DNA of 64,000 nucleotides from contig NZ_MLCO01000077.1 of NCBI RefSeq assembly GCF_001982615.1, positions 1 to 64,000 on the forward strand, read 5' to 3'. Of this stretch, positions 37,582 through 47,509 are shown one piece after another. A program made the translations under genes and the position numbers. A model generated the notes under the pieces. The model ran no database searches. It was not told the origin of the DNA and worked only from the letters and a program-made list of their open reading frames with translations. Each line of letters begins with the position of its first letter. Within the stretch, counting starts at the first letter, position 1. This stretch comes from Teichococcus deserti (lineage in GTDB: Bacteria > Pseudomonadota > Alphaproteobacteria > Acetobacterales > Acetobacteraceae).

Positions 37582-38694
37582 CTAGCTGGGCAGGCGAGGC
37601 AAATCGTCGCCCTCGTCCAGCTCCACCTGCTCGATGCGGGCGCCCGTGCGGAAGATCTTCTCGCTGCTGATGTCGATCTGGCGGATGTCGTCCTGCGCCT
37701 GGGCGAAATGGCCCTTCAGCCGCGTCACGCGCTCGGACAGGCGGCCGACATCGGCGACCAGCTTGCCCACCTCCTCCTGGATGCGGCCCGCCTGGGCCCG
37801 CATCCGCACATCCTGCATCAGCGCCCGCATCGCCGACAGCATCGCCCACAGCGTCGTCGGCGAGACGATATAGACCCGCCGCCGCTGCGCCTCATCCACG
37901 ACCGCAGCGAAGCCGGTGTGCAGCTCGGCGAAGATCGCTTCCGACGGGACGAACAGGATGGCGCCCTCGGCGGTCTCGCCGGGGATCAGGTATTTCTTGG
38001 CGATGTCGTCGATGTGGCGGCGCATGTCGGTGGTGAACTGGCGGGCGGCGACCGTGCGGCTGGCCGCATCCGCGGCATCGCGCAGCGCCTGCCAGGCCTC
38101 CAGCGGGAACTTGCTGTCCACCACCACCGGCCCGGGCGGATAGGGCAGCTGGATCAGGCAGTCGCAGCGCACCCCGGTCGACAGCGTGTGCTGCCAGGCG
38201 AAGCCGTCCGGCGGCAGCCGGTCCTCGATCAGCTGGCGCAGCTGCATCTCGCCGAAGGCGCCGCGCTGCTGCTTGTTGCCCAGGATGCCGGCCAGGCTGG
38301 TCACCTGGCTGCCCAGCGCCTCCATGTTCTGCCGGGCGGCGTCGATCACTGCCAGCCGCTCATGGATCTGGCCTGCCGTCTCCTGGCTCTGCTTGGCCTG
38401 CTCGGCCAGCCGCGTCGCCAGCTTCTCGTTCTGCGCGGCCAGCGCCAGGTCCAGCCGGCGCGCGGTCTCGGCGAGCCGGTCGCCCAGCAGCCGGTCCTGC
38501 TGCGCCAGCCGGGCGGTGGTCATCTCCGCCAGACGCTCCTGCGTGCCGGCCAGCATCTCCAGCTTGCCGGCCAGCATCATGAAGCCATCGGCCGCCGGAG
38601 GAGGCGCCGAGGGGCGCCGCAGCAGCGTGAAAAAAAGAATCGCCAGGGTGATCAGCACGGCGAGCAGGGAAACGGGCAGCAGCCAGTCGGGCAT
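37582..38694 (-). CDS. rmuC: DNA recombination protein RmuC homologue
   Basis: Protein of 370 residues. The N-terminus (about 4-26, LLPVSLLAVLITLAILFF) is a membrane anchor, followed by a long coiled-coil region (about 40-130, rich in LAEMTTARLAQQDRLL-type heptads). The RmuC domain follows: NKQQRGAFGEMQLRQLIEDR, VVVDSKFPLEAW, KYLIPGETAEGAILFVPSEA and VYIVSPTTLWAML. RmuC limits inversions at short repeats in E. coli and has a nuclease-like core. It is divergent from the XRE-cupin regulator, with 90 bp between. Confidence 0.93.
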   Translation of the reverse strand: MPDWLLPVSLLAVLITLAILFFTLLRRPSAPPPAADGFMMLAGKLEMLAGTQERLAEMTTARLAQQDRLLGDRLAETARRLDLALAAQNEKLATRLAEQAKQSQETAGQIHERLAVIDAARQNMEALGSQVTSLAGILGNKQQRGAFGEMQLRQLIEDRLPPDGFAWQHTLSTGVRCDCLIQLPYPPGPVVVDSKFPLEAWQALRDAADAASRTVAARQFTTDMRRHIDDIAKKYLIPGETAEGAILFVPSEAIFAELHTGFAAVVDEAQRRRVYIVSPTTLWAMLSAMRALMQDVRMRAQAGRIQEEVGKLVADVGRLSERVTRLKGHFAQAQDDIRQIDISSEKIFRTGARIEQVELDEGDDLPRLPS

Positions 38695-38754
38695 TCAGTC
38701 GGGACTCCGCGTCGCTGCCCATCCTAGCGCAACGGGGAAAGGGCCGCTTGACGG

Positions 38755-38793
38755 TTTTCTCTCGAATATGAGAAAAATTCTCCCATGAGAGAA
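38755..38793. promoter_or_regulatory. Repeated TTCTC/GAGAA half-sites at the XRE regulator start
   Basis: TTTTCTC (38755-38761) and GAGAAAA (38770-38776) form an inverted repeat. TTCTC follows at 38778-38782, and a GAGAA half-site begins just inside the gene. Alternating half-sites cover the start codon at 38785, as expected for autorepression. No Shine-Dalgarno sequence is seen before the ATG, so translation may be leaderless. Confidence 0.5.
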
Positions 38794-39363
38794 GATTCGG
38801 CGCCCGATGCCCTGGAAGCCCGCATTGCCACCCGGCTGGCGCAGCTGCGCGCCGAGCAGAGCCTGTCGCTGGAGACGCTGGCCGAGCGCAGCGGCATCAG
38901 CCGCGCCACCCTCTCCCGCCTGGAGCGCGGCGAGGCCAGCCCGACGGCGGCGATGCTGGGCCGCCTCTGCAGCCTCTATGGCCGCACGCTGTCGCGGCTG
39001 ATGAGCGAGGTGGAGGAGGCGGCGCCCGAATTTCTGCCCGCCGCCGTCCAGGCGGTCTGGACCGATCCCCAGACCGGCTTCCGCCGCCGCATCGTCTCAC
39101 CCCCCGGCCCCGGCCTGCGCGGCGAGATGCTGGAAGGCAGCCTGCCGCCGGGGGCGAGCATCGCCTATGCCGCCGCGCCGCTGCCGGGGCTGGAGCATCA
39201 CCTGTGGATGCTGGACGGCGCGCTCGACCTGACCGTCGAAGGGGTGACGCACCGGATGAGCGCCGGCGATTGCCTGCGCTACCGGCTGCACGGCGCCTCC
39301 CGCTTCCAGTGCCCGGGCGAAGGCCCCGCGGCGCGCTACGTCATCGCCATCATCCAGCCCTGA
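38785..39363 (+). CDS. XRE-family regulator with C-terminal cupin domain
   Basis: DNA-binding regulator of 192 residues. The N-terminal helix-turn-helix spans about 15-70 (LETLAERSGISRATLSRLER, then GEASPTAAMLGRLCSLYG). The cupin barrel spans about 110-190 (LPPGASIAYAAAPLPGLEHH, LDLTVEGVTHRMSAGDCLRY), which in this family senses a small molecule. A GNAT acetyltransferase gene follows after 13 bp and is probably cotranscribed, which suggests the regulator controls a modification or detoxification step. Half-sites around its own start suggest autoregulation. Confidence 0.88.
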   Translation: MREDSAPDALEARIATRLAQLRAEQSLSLETLAERSGISRATLSRLERGEASPTAAMLGRLCSLYGRTLSRLMSEVEEAAPEFLPAAVQAVWTDPQTGFRRRIVSPPGPGLRGEMLEGSLPPGASIAYAAAPLPGLEHHLWMLDGALDLTVEGVTHRMSAGDCLRYRLHGASRFQCPGEGPAARYVIAIIQP

Positions 39364-39376
39364 GAGGCGCCTGCGC

Positions 39377-39895
39377 ATGATCATCGAGGAACTGACCGCC
39401 GAGGGGCTGCCCGCCGCCCTGCCGCAGCTGGCCGCCCTACTGGAGGCCTGCGTCGCCGCCGGCGCCAGCATCGGCTTTCTTCACCCCATGGCGCCGGGCG
39501 AGGCGGCTGACTGGTGGCGCGGGCTGGAAGGTTCCTTGCGCGACGGTTCCCGCCGGGTGCTGCTGGCGCGGAACGGGGAGGAAATCGTCGGCACCGGCTC
39601 GCTGGCCCTGGCCGGGCTGCCCAATGGCCGGCACCGCGCCGAGGTCGCCAAGCTGATGGTCCACCCCGAGGCCCGCCGCCAGGGCATCGCCCGCCGGATC
39701 CTCGGGGCGCTGGACGGGGTCGCCCGGGAAGAGGGCCGCCACCTGCTGGTCCTGGACACCCGCGCCGGCGATTCCGGCGAACCGCTCTACCGCAGCCTGG
39801 GCTGGGTCGAGGCCGGCAGCATCCCCGGCTATGCCCTGGCCAGCGAGGGCCCGGCCGACGCGACCGTCTTCTATTATCGGGCCTTGCCGCGCTGA
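39377..39895 (+). CDS. GNAT family N-acetyltransferase
   Basis: Acetyl-CoA-dependent N-acetyltransferase of 172 residues. The acetyl-CoA-binding motif A is VAKLMVHPEARRQGIARRIL (the RxxGxA loop). Motif B is LLVLDTRAGDSGEPLYRSLG, and the family ending FYYRALPR closes the fold. Substrate unknown. Start ATG 39377 is 13 bp after the XRE-cupin regulator, so the two form an operon. Its last 22 bp overlap the end of the convergent small membrane-protein gene. Confidence 0.87.
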   Translation: MIIEELTAEGLPAALPQLAALLEACVAAGASIGFLHPMAPGEAADWWRGLEGSLRDGSRRVLLARNGEEIVGTGSLALAGLPNGRHRAEVAKLMVHPEARRQGIARRILGALDGVAREEGRHLLVLDTRAGDSGEPLYRSLGWVEAGSIPGYALASEGPADATVFYYRALPR

Positions 39896-40110
39896 TCCCG
39901 CCGCCAGCGCAGGAAGGCCCCCAGCAGCGCCCCCGCCAGCGCCCCCGGCGGCACCAGCGCCATGCCGGTCAGCCCGGCGACGCTGGCGCAGGGCTGGCTG
40001 CCGCAATCGCCCAGCAGCAGCACGAAGCCGATGCCCCCCAGCCCCGCCACCACGGCGCCGATGACCGAGCCGGCGATCATGCTGAGGAGATAGAGGAAGG
40101 GTGGGCTCAT
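39874..40110 (-). CDS. Small two-helix membrane protein, unknown
   Basis: A 78-residue protein with two hydrophobic segments ([20 protein letters not shown] and [16 protein letters not shown]) separated by a short loop containing Cys ([11 protein letters not shown]). A positive C-terminus ([11 protein letters not shown]) suggests it faces the cytoplasm. No family recognised. It overlaps the convergent acetyltransferase by 22 bp. It could be read from the purH transcript, although a hairpin lies between. Confidence 0.6.
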   Translation of the reverse strand: MSPPFLYLLSMIAGSVIGAVVAGLGGIGFVLLLGDCGSQPCASVAGLTGMALVPPGALAGALLGAFLRWRRDQRGKAR

Positions 40111-40136
40111 GCGGGCGGGTCTCCGGAACGGCAGAA

Positions 40137-40160
40137 GGCCGGGGGATCGCTCCCCCGGCC
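40137..40160 (-). terminator. Hairpin downstream of purH
   Basis: GGCCGGGGGA and TCCCCCGGCC pair over 10 bp around TCGC, 28 bp past the purH stop (leftward transcription). No clear T-tract follows on the minus strand, so it could be partial. Confidence 0.5.
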
Positions 40161-40188
40161 TCCTGGTTAGCCTGTCATCCGGCCGAGG

Positions 40189-41766
40189 TCAGTGGCGGAA
40201 ATGCCGCATGCCGGTGAAGACCATCGCCAGCCCGGCCTCGTCGGCGGCGGCGATCACCTCGTTGTCGCGCATCGAGCCGCCCGGCTGGATCACCGCGGTG
40301 GCCCCCGCCGCCGCCGCCGCCTGCAGCCCGTCGGCGAAGGGGAAGAAGGCGTCGGAAGCGACCACCGAGCCATGCGCCAGCGGGGCTTCCAGGCCGGCGG
40401 CCTTGGCGGCCTCGGCCGACTTCCAGGCGGCGATGCGGGCGCTGTCGACCCGGCTCATCTGGCCGGCGCCGACGCCGACGGTGGAGCCGCCCTTGGCATA
40501 GACGATGGCGTTCGACTTCACGTGCTTGGCGACGCGGAAGGCGAAGATCAGGTCGGCCATCTCCTGCTCGGTCGGCGCGCGCTTGGTCACCACCTTCAGG
40601 CTGTCGGCCGAGACGCGGCCGGCATCGCGCGACTGCGCCAGGAAGCCGCCGGAGACCGAGCGGATGACGCGGCCCATCGTCGCCGGGTCGGGCAGGCCGC
40701 CGGTCAGCAGCAGGCGAAGATTCTTCTTGCGGGCGAAGATGGCCTTCGCCGCCTCGTCGGCGTCGGGGGCGACCACGACTTCGGTGAAGATCGCAGAAAT
40801 CTTCTCGGCGGCGGCGGCGTCCAGCACGCGGTTGGCGGCGATGATGCCGCCGAAGGCCGAGACCGGGTCGCAGCGCAGCGCCAGGTCCCAGGCCTGGGCC
40901 AGGCTCTCGCCCTCGGAGACGCCGCAGGGATTGGCGTGCTTGACGATGACGATGGCCGGCTTGTCGAACTCGGCGACGCATTCGAAGGCGGCGTCGGTGT
41001 CGTTCAGGTTGTTGAAGGACAGCTCCTTGCCCTGCACCTGCTGCGCCGTCGCGATGCCGGGGCGGTTGCTGCCGTCGGTGTAGAAGGCGGCCTGCTGGTG
41101 CGGGTTCTCGCCATAGCGCAGGGTCTGGCGCAGCACGCCGGCCATGGCCAGGCGGGGCGGGAAGTCCTGCTCCAGCTTCTCCGCGAACCAGGTGGAGATG
41201 GCGGTGTCATAGGCGGCCGTGCGGGCGAAGGCGGCGGCGGCCAGGCGCTTGCGGGTGGCGAGGCTGGTGCCGCCCTGGGCCTCGATCTCGGCCTGCAGCG
41301 CAGCCAGCTGCCCGGGGTCGGTGACGACGGCGACGTCCTCGTGGTTCTTCGCGGCGGCGCGGGTCAGGGCCGGGCCGCCGATGTCGATCTCCTCGACCGT
41401 CTCCTCGTGCGAGGCGCCCTTCGCGACCGTCGCCTCGAAGGGGTAGAGGTTGGAGATCAGCAGGTCGATCGGCGCGATGCCGTGCTCGGCCATCTGGGCG
41501 ACGTGCTTGTCATCGCCGCGGCGGCCGAGCAGGCCGCCATGGATCTGCGGCACCAGGGTCTTCACCCGGCCGTCCAGGATCTCGGGGAAGCCGGTGTGGT
41601 CGGAGACATCGACCACCGCCACGCCGTTGTCGCGCAGCAGGCGCGCGGTGCCGCCGGTGGAGAGGATCTCGACCCCGCGCCCGGCGAGGAAGCGGGCGAA
41701 GTCGAGCAGCCCGGTCTTGTCATGCACCGAAATCAGGGCGCGGCGGATGGTCACGATGTCGGCCAT
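40189..41766 (-). CDS. purH: Bifunctional AICAR formyltransferase / IMP cyclohydrolase
   Basis: Last two steps of de novo purine synthesis: formylation of AICAR with 10-formyl-tetrahydrofolate, then ring closure to IMP. 525 residues from ATG 41766, the normal length. The N-terminal cyclohydrolase domain shows [31 protein letters not shown] and [16 protein letters not shown]. The transformylase domain shows [27 protein letters not shown] and [24 protein letters not shown] lies about 11 bp upstream. It is transcribed alone. Confidence 0.97.
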   Translation of the reverse strand: MADIVTIRRALISVHDKTGLLDFARFLAGRGVEILSTGGTARLLRDNGVAVVDVSDHTGFPEILDGRVKTLVPQIHGGLLGRRGDDKHVAQMAEHGIAPIDLLISNLYPFEATVAKGASHEETVEEIDIGGPALTRAAAKNHEDVAVVTDPGQLAALQAEIEAQGGTSLATRKRLAAAAFARTAAYDTAISTWFAEKLEQDFPPRLAMAGVLRQTLRYGENPHQQAAFYTDGSNRPGIATAQQVQGKELSFNNLNDTDAAFECVAEFDKPAIVIVKHANPCGVSEGESLAQAWDLALRCDPVSAFGGIIAANRVLDAAAAEKISAIFTEVVVAPDADEAAKAIFARKKNLRLLLTGGLPDPATMGRVIRSVSGGFLAQSRDAGRVSADSLKVVTKRAPTEQEMADLIFAFRVAKHVKSNAIVYAKGGSTVGVGAGQMSRVDSARIAAWKSAEAAKAAGLEAPLAHGSVVASDAFFPFADGLQAAAAAGATAVIQPGGSMRDNEVIAAADEAGLAMVFTGMRHFRH

Positions 41767-41881
41767 GGCGGTCGAACCTTCCTGCAGTCTGGTCGCGCGG
41801 GGGATAGACCCAAGCGGCGCCGGGCTCAACCAGAGGCTGCGCAGGGCTGGTCCTCAACGGTGGCGGAACAATCCGCCCGGC

Positions 41882-43036
41882 TCAGGGCTGTGCCGGGTCC
41901 ACGCTCACCCAGAAGGTTCCCTCGAAGGGCAGGGCGGCGAAGCGGCTGTTGATCTCGGCCAGCGTCGCCGCCGGGTCGAGCGCGGGGAACAGGTCGGGGC
42001 GGCACCAGCGCGCCATGGCCTCGAAGGCCAGCAGGTTCAGCGGCACCGCGTTGAAGTGGTTCCACAGCCCGTGCAGCCGGCCATGCCGCGCCGCCGACAG
42101 GCTCGACAGCCCGGCGCCGCGCACCACCTGGGCCAGCGAGGCGCGCGACTGCTCCTGCGTGACGCCCGGGCCGATGGTGAATTCGCGGCGCGGCAGGCCG
42201 GTGGTGACATAGACCTCCGGGTCCTGCGCCAGCATGCTCTCCAGATACATCGTGCCGCCGAGGCCGGCGGGCGGCAGCACCTCGGCGCCGATGTTGCGCA
42301 CGCCGAGCGCGGCCAGCAGGCTGCCCAGCCCGCCATTGTTCCAGACCCAGCAGCAGTCGGTGCTGCCGCCGAAGGCCTGCAGGATGACGCGGGGGCGCGG
42401 CTCCGGCCTTGCCGCGACCTTGGCGCGGATGGCGGCGACGCGCTGCTCGTAGAAGGTGGAAAAGGCCTCGGCCTGCGCCTCGCGGCCGATCGCCTGGCCG
42501 AGTGCGCGCATGCTGCGCGGCGTGTTGGCCAGCGGGTCGTCGCTGAAGTTCAGCACCAGCGTCGGGATGCCGGCATCCTGCAGCCGCTGGATCACCAGCC
42601 GGCCGGTGTCGCTCCAGTAGTGCCAGCCGCTCATCAGCGCGAGGTCGGGCGCGGCCGAGAGCGCATGCTCCAGCGACAGGCCGGCGGCGTTGTTGTCGCC
42701 GATCAGCGGCAGGGTGGCGAGGCGGGGGAAGCGGCGCTCGAAAGCCTCGGCCATGGGCGGGTTGACCCGCTTCAGGTCGTTGGCCCAGGCGACGACCAGG
42801 CTGACCGGGTCGGGATGCAGCAGCGAGAGCGGGATCAGGTTGAAGCCGCTGCCCAGCAGGATGCGGCCCGGCGGGCGCGCGATGGTGACGGTCCGCCCGG
42901 CGGCGTCGACCACCTGGCGCGGCCAGGACGCAGCGGCGGCAGTTCCGGCGGCGCTCTGCGCGGCGGCGGGGGGCGCCGGGGCGCAGAGCAATGCCAGCAG
43001 CGCGCCGTGGGCTTGGAGGAGGCGACGGCGCCGCAT
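41882..43036 (-). CDS. ABC transporter substrate-binding protein, iron/siderophore type
   Basis: Periplasmic receptor of the BtuF/FecB class, 384 residues from ATG 43036. The start MRRRRLLQAHGALLALLCAP is a signal peptide ending near AAAQS. The mature chain has the two-lobe pattern joined by a long helix: VDAAGRTVTIARPPGRILLG, SLEHALSAAPDLALMSG, TLVLNFSDDPLANTPRSM, LLAALGVRNIGAEVLP and NHFNAVPLNLLAFEAM. No permease or ATPase genes are adjacent, so it is an orphan. A Fur-like site lies just upstream, supporting iron control. Other metal-chelate or corrinoid ligands are possible. Confidence 0.85.
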   Translation of the reverse strand: MRRRRLLQAHGALLALLCAPAPPAAAQSAAGTAAAASWPRQVVDAAGRTVTIARPPGRILLGSGFNLIPLSLLHPDPVSLVVAWANDLKRVNPPMAEAFERRFPRLATLPLIGDNNAAGLSLEHALSAAPDLALMSGWHYWSDTGRLVIQRLQDAGIPTLVLNFSDDPLANTPRSMRALGQAIGREAQAEAFSTFYEQRVAAIRAKVAARPEPRPRVILQAFGGSTDCCWVWNNGGLGSLLAALGVRNIGAEVLPPAGLGGTMYLESMLAQDPEVYVTTGLPRREFTIGPGVTQEQSRASLAQVVRGAGLSSLSAARHGRLHGLWNHFNAVPLNLLAFEAMARWCRPDLFPALDPAATLAEINSRFAALPFEGTFWVSVDPAQP

Positions 43037-43055
43037 GCCGGGGATGTGGCGCGAA

Positions 43056-43070
43056 TGAGAATGAGTGTCA
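43056..43070. promoter_or_regulatory. Fur-like box upstream of the iron-type binding protein
   Basis: TGAGAAT-G-AGTGTCA matches the 7-1-7 Fur pattern TGATAAT-N-ATTATCA at 11 of 14 positions. It is 20 bp upstream of the start codon and overlaps a TTGACA -35-like hexamer on the minus strand. Prediction only. Confidence 0.45.
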
Positions 43071-43309
43071 ACAACGGCGCCGGTATGACGGATCCGTGAA
43101 AAAAGCTGGTCGGGTCCGGCGGTCATGCGGGCGGGAATCCTGGCGGGTCGGGCGGCCGGCAGAGTGCCCTCCGGCGCGGCGTGTGACCAGTCCCGCCGGC
43201 TGGCGCAAACGTGTCGGGCGCGTCACGGGAAGGTGTCGGCGGATGCCTCGCTTCCGCCATGGGGGGCGGCATGATCCGGACCCGTCACAGCTGCCAGGAA
43301 CCCCGCCCG

Positions 43310-44155
43310 ATGCGCCTCGTCCTCCTGTCCCTGCTGGCGGCCGGCCTCGCCGCGCCCGCTGCCCGCGCCCAGATGGAAATCGGCCCGCAGGTGCTGCCCA
43401 ACAACTACGTGCTGCAGAGCCAATTGCAGCGCGACCTGTTCGAGCGGGCCACCGGCAACCAGGGCGCGGCTCCCACCCAGGCTCCGAACCAGGCGGCGCC
43501 GACGCCCGCGCCGGTTCCTGCACCGGCTCCTGCACCGGCGCCCTCCACGGGGGGCGGCGGGATGTTCGGCCTGCCGCTGGCGCCGCAGGGGGCCGCGCCG
43601 CAGGCGGCGGCGCCCGGGGCGGGGATGGTCACCACCTACCAGGCCTCGCCCGAGGTGACGCAGCGGGTGCGGGAGCAGTTCCTGGGCTGGGTGCAGCAGC
43701 GCTCGGGTGCCGAGACGGCCGGGCAGATGCGCCAGGTGATGCAGCAGCAGGACGTGCTGGCGCTGTGGGCGCAGCAGATGGCGGCGGACGGGCTGAAGCC
43801 CGGCGACGTGGTCGATGCGCTGACCGCCTATTGGGTGCAGAACTGGCAGATGGCGCATGGGGTGGAGAACACCACGCCGGCGCAGGTGATGGGGGTGCGG
43901 GCGCAGGTGGCGCCGCTGCTGGCGCGCAACGAGGCTTTCGGCAGGATGAACGATGCGCAGCGGCAGGAGATGGCCGAGATGTTCATCTACAACCAGTTCC
44001 TGCAGGGCAGCGCCTGGGTGATGGCCGGCCAGCAGAACAATCCGGCCTTGAAGGCGCAGCTGGGCGAGGCCGCGGTGCAGCGTTTCCGCACCGAGATGAA
44101 CATCGACCTGAAGGCACTGCAGCTGACCGACCGCGGCTTCGTCAAGCGCAGCTGA
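43310..44155 (+). CDS. Predicted secreted protein with Pro/Ala linker, possibly DUF6683-like
   Basis: A 281-residue exported protein. The signal peptide is MRLVLLSLLAAGLAAPAARA. A Pro/Ala-rich linker (about 50-85, APTPAPVPAPAPAPAPS) leads to a helical C-terminal domain with LTAYWVQNWQMAHGVEN, TPAQVMGVRAQVAPLLARN and MAEMFIYNQFLQGSAWVM. The AYWVxNW pattern recalls the DUF6683 family, an uncertain match. Function unknown; the linker suggests an envelope-anchored or multidomain periplasmic protein. Its TGA stop is followed by AGAAAGGCGGGG and then a family-2 hairpin. Confidence 0.75.
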   Translation: MRLVLLSLLAAGLAAPAARAQMEIGPQVLPNNYVLQSQLQRDLFERATGNQGAAPTQAPNQAAPTPAPVPAPAPAPAPSTGGGGMFGLPLAPQGAAPQAAAPGAGMVTTYQASPEVTQRVREQFLGWVQQRSGAETAGQMRQVMQQQDVLALWAQQMAADGLKPGDVVDALTAYWVQNWQMAHGVENTTPAQVMGVRAQVAPLLARNEAFGRMNDAQRQEMAEMFIYNQFLQGSAWVMAGQQNNPALKAQLGEAAVQRFRTEMNIDLKALQLTDRGFVKRS

Positions 44156-44231
44156 AGAAAGGCGGGGTCCGGGGGGATACTATCCCCCCGGCGGGGGCTT
44201 GGGGGCAGCGCCCCCATGCTTACTTTCTTCA
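44153..44231. repeat. Family-2 hairpin (copy 2) with TGAAGAAAG at both flanking stops
   Basis: The secreted-protein stop opens TGAAGAAAGGCGGGG, then CCGGGGGGATA-C-TATCCCCCCGG (44169-44191), then GGGGGC-AGC-GCCCCC (44201-44215). The convergent polA stop reads TGAAGAAAG on the minus strand. The 36210 copy shares the hairpin and its lead base for base. Confidence 0.82.
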
Positions 44232-47141
44232 GTGGGCCTCGGCCCAGTTGGCCCCGAACCCGATCTCGGCCTTCAGCGGAACCCGCAGCTCGGCGACGCC
44301 TTCCATGACGCTGCGGACGCATTCGGCGGTGGCGGTGACCTCGCCCTGCGGCACCTCGAACAGAAGTTCGTCATGCACCTGCAGCAGCATGCGGGCCGAG
44401 AGGTTGGCGGCCTTCAGCGCCGCCGGCATGCGCACCATCGCCCGCTTGATGATCTCGGCGGCGCCGCCCTGGAAGGGGGCGTTGATGGCGGCGCGCTCGG
44501 CATTGCCGCGGCGGGCCTGCTCCTTGGCCTGGATGCCGTCGATCCAGAGGCGGCGGCCGAAGGGCGTCATGACGTAGCCGGTCTCGCGGGCTTCCGACTT
44601 CAGCCGCTCCATCTCTTCCAGGATGCCGGGGTACTGGGAGAAATAGGCATCGATGATGCCGCGCGCCTCGCCGGGGGAGATGCCCAGGCGGGCGGCCAGG
44701 CCAAAGGCCGACATGCCGTAGATGATGCCGAAGTTGATGGTCTTGGCGCGGCGGCGGGCTTCCTTGTCCACCTGGTCGCGCGGCAGGCCGAAGATGTCGG
44801 AGGCCGTGCGGCTGTGGATGTCCTCGCCCTTCTCGAAGGCGTCGCGCAGGGACGGAACATCGGCCAGGTGGGCGAGCAGGCGCAGCTCGATCTGGGAATA
44901 GTCGGCCGCCAGCAGGACATGGCCGGGTTCCGCCACGAAGGCGCGGCGGATGCGCACGCCTTCCTCGGAGCGGATCGGGATGTTCTGCAGGTTCGGCTCG
45001 GTCGAGGACAGGCGCCCGGTCGAGGTGATGGCCATGGAGAAATCGGTGTGGACGCGGCGGTCGCGCGGGTCGATCTGCGCGGCGAGCCCTTCCACATAGG
45101 TCGATTTCAGCTTGGCCAGCTGGCGCCAGTTGATCACCTGGCGCGGCAGCTCGTGGCCGCGGGCGGCCAGGTCCTCGAGCACGGCAGCATCCGTGCCCCA
45201 GGCGCCGGCCTTGCCGCGCTTGCCGCCCGGCAGCTTCTGCTCGTCGAACAGGATTTCGCCGAGCTGCTTGGGGGAACCCACGTTGAACGGCTTGCCGGCG
45301 AGCTCGTGGATCTGCTTCTCCAGCGTCGCCATGCGCTGGGTGAAATCCTCGCCGATGCGGGCCAGCTCGGCGCCGTCGACCTTGATGCCGGCCAGCTCCA
45401 TCTCGCGCAGCACGGCGACCATGCGGCGCTCCACCTGCTCGTAGAGCGCCAGCGACTTCTGCGGCAGCAGCTTCGGGCGCAGCGCCTGCCACAGCCGCAG
45501 CGTGACGTCGGCATCCTCGGCGGCATAGGCGGTCGCCTTGTCCAGCGCCACCTGGGTGAAGGGGATGCGGGCGCGGCCGGTGCCGGTGACCTCGTCATAG
45601 GAGACGGGGCGATGGCCGAGATGGCGCAGCGACAGCTCGTCCATGCCATGGCCGTGGCGGCCGGCATCCATGCTGTAGGAGATCAGCATGGTGTCGTCGA
45701 CGGGGGAGAGCTGGAGCGCGCCATGCTCGGCACGGCCCAGCACCTCGAGGTCGAACTTGGCGTTGTGCAGGATCTTGAGGACCGACGGATCGGCCAGCAG
45801 CGGCCGCAGGGCCTCCACCGCCTGGTCCTGGGTCATCTGCGGCGGCGCGACGGGGGCCTCCTGCAGCATGTCGCCGGTGCCGGGCGGCGGGCCGTGGCGC
45901 AGCGGGATGTAGCAGGCGCGGCCCGGCGCCACGGCCAGCGAGATGCCGACCAGGTTGGCGTTCAGCGCGTCCAGCCCGTCGGTCTCGGTGTCGATGGCGA
46001 GCAGGCCGGAAGCCTGCGCCTTGGCGACCCAGCCGGCCAGCTGGGCGGGGTCGGCGATCGTCTCATAGGGGCCGAAAGGCGCGGCCTCGGTCGAGACCGG
46101 CTCGGGCGCGGCGGCCTCAGGCTGCAGGCCGGGAAGCTGGAAAGCCTGGCGCGGGCGGCTGACAGGTGCCGATTCAGGGGCGGTGTCGCCGTCCAGGCCC
46201 ATGCGGTGCAGCATCGAGCGGAAGCCCTGCTCGCGCAGGAAGCCGGACAGGCGCGTGGGCTCCGGCGCGCGGGCCAGCAGCGCGTCGATCGGCGAGGGCA
46301 GCGGGCAGTTCTCGTCCAGCAGCACCAGGCGGCGGCTGATGCGGGCCAGCTCGGCATTGGCCAGCAGCGCCTCGCGCCGCTTCGGCTGCTTGATCTTGTC
46401 GGCGGCGGCCAGCAGGCCTTCCAGGTCGCCGTATTCCAGGATCAGCTGGGCGGCGGTCTTGATGCCGATGCCGGGCACGCCGGGGACGTTGTCGGTGCTG
46501 TCGCCGGCCAGGGCCTGGACGTCGACCACCTTGTCCGGGGTGACGCCGAACTTCTCCAGCACCTCGGGCTCGCGGATCGGCTTCTGCTTGATCGGGTCCA
46601 GCAGCTGCACGCCGGGGCGGACCAGCTGCATCAGGTCCTTGTCGGAGGAGACCACGGTGACCTGCCCGCCGGTCTCGACGAAGGCCTTGGCGTAGCCCGC
46701 GATCAGGTCGTCGGCCTCGAAGCCGTCCAGCTCGACGCCGGCGACGCCGAAGGCCGCGGTGGCCTCGCGGATCAGCGCGAATTGCGGCACCAGCTCCGGC
46801 GGCGGCTCGGGGCGGTGCGCCTTGTAGTCGGGGTAGAAATCGCTGCGGAAGGTCTTCCGCGAGCTGTCGAAGACGACCGCGATGTGGCTGCCGACATGCT
46901 TGGTCAGGAACTGGCCCAGCATGTTGGAGAAGCCGAAGACCGCATTGACCGGCACGCCGTCCGGCCGGGTCATCGGCGGCAGGGCGTGGAAGGCGCGGAA
47001 GATATAGCCCGAGCCGTCGATCAGGATCAGGTGCGGCTGCGTCTCGGCCGTGGCGCCGCTGCCGGCGGCGGCGTTGGGCGCCGCCCCGTCCAGCAGGTCG
47101 GCGGCCGCCGGGACCTCAGTGATGGTCGCCGCCACCGGCAC
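44229..47141 (-). CDS. polA: DNA polymerase I
   Basis: Repair and Okazaki-fragment polymerase, 970 residues, with all three domains. The 5' nuclease has [15 protein letters not shown] and the helix-hairpin-helix region [17 protein letters not shown]. The 3'-5' exonuclease looks intact ([20 protein letters not shown] keeps the Asp/Glu pair). In the polymerase, motif A is [17 protein letters not shown], the O-helix is [20 protein letters not shown], and motif C is [13 protein letters not shown]. The N-terminus has an extra Ala-rich arm of about 35 residues. Its start overlaps the end of the zinc-finger gene by 26 bp, so the two are coupled. Confidence 0.98.
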   Translation of the reverse strand: MPVAATITEVPAAADLLDGAAPNAAAGSGATAETQPHLILIDGSGYIFRAFHALPPMTRPDGVPVNAVFGFSNMLGQFLTKHVGSHIAVVFDSSRKTFRSDFYPDYKAHRPEPPPELVPQFALIREATAAFGVAGVELDGFEADDLIAGYAKAFVETGGQVTVVSSDKDLMQLVRPGVQLLDPIKQKPIREPEVLEKFGVTPDKVVDVQALAGDSTDNVPGVPGIGIKTAAQLILEYGDLEGLLAAADKIKQPKRREALLANAELARISRRLVLLDENCPLPSPIDALLARAPEPTRLSGFLREQGFRSMLHRMGLDGDTAPESAPVSRPRQAFQLPGLQPEAAAPEPVSTEAAPFGPYETIADPAQLAGWVAKAQASGLLAIDTETDGLDALNANLVGISLAVAPGRACYIPLRHGPPPGTGDMLQEAPVAPPQMTQDQAVEALRPLLADPSVLKILHNAKFDLEVLGRAEHGALQLSPVDDTMLISYSMDAGRHGHGMDELSLRHLGHRPVSYDEVTGTGRARIPFTQVALDKATAYAAEDADVTLRLWQALRPKLLPQKSLALYEQVERRMVAVLREMELAGIKVDGAELARIGEDFTQRMATLEKQIHELAGKPFNVGSPKQLGEILFDEQKLPGGKRGKAGAWGTDAAVLEDLAARGHELPRQVINWRQLAKLKSTYVEGLAAQIDPRDRRVHTDFSMAITSTGRLSSTEPNLQNIPIRSEEGVRIRRAFVAEPGHVLLAADYSQIELRLLAHLADVPSLRDAFEKGEDIHSRTASDIFGLPRDQVDKEARRRAKTINFGIIYGMSAFGLAARLGISPGEARGIIDAYFSQYPGILEEMERLKSEARETGYVMTPFGRRLWIDGIQAKEQARRGNAERAAINAPFQGGAAEIIKRAMVRMPAALKAANLSARMLLQVHDELLFEVPQGEVTATAECVRSVMEGVAELRVPLKAEIGFGANWAEAH

Positions 47142-47340
47142 CGTCCTGCAGGATGAAGGTGCGCGAGCAATAGGGGCAGGTGACCTGCTTGTCCTCGATG
47201 CGCAGCGAGACGCTGGGATGGCCGAGCGCGCCGCCGCCGCCGTCGCAGGCGATGACCCGGCTGGTCACTTCCAGCGTGTCGACCGGCGTCACGCCGGGGG
47301 TGGCTTTCGGGGTGTAGCCCGTGAGGTTCGGATCGCGCAT
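47116..47340 (-). CDS. Small zinc-finger protein upstream of polA
   Basis: A 74-residue protein with a zinc-ribbon pattern: Cys in VIACDGGG, His in ALGHPSVSL and the CPYC knuckle in [14 protein letters not shown]. It resembles the zf-CHCC family related to the NDUFS6 subunit of complex I. Function in bacteria is not established. It overlaps the polA start by 26 bp and so is probably translated in the same mRNA. The His-rich tail (GGGDHH) is unusual. High confidence that it is real because of the conserved metal ligands and its spacing. Confidence 0.85.
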   Translation of the reverse strand: MRDPNLTGYTPKATPGVTPVDTLEVTSRVIACDGGGGALGHPSVSLRIEDKQVTCPYCSRTFILQDGAGGGDHH

Positions 47341-47509
47341 CGGGGGGAGGTCCCGTCATCTGGCCAGTAGGGCCCCGGACCATAAAGGCAGCGCCGCCCG
47401 GCCGCCAGGGTTGACACCATTCTTGGCGGGGGCGGGCCCGCGCAAGCAGAGGCTTGGCGCTTGTTGCGATTTTGCAGCGAGCCATTGCGGCGCAGGCTTC
47501 GGCAAGGCT

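Noticed and set aside
44199-47156. 985-codon rightward frame over polA
   Set aside because: Antisense to DNA polymerase I, which is intact on the other strand.
47411-47440. TTGACA as a promoter for the hydrolase gene at 47510
   Set aside because: No acceptable -10 hexamer lies 16-18 bp downstream.
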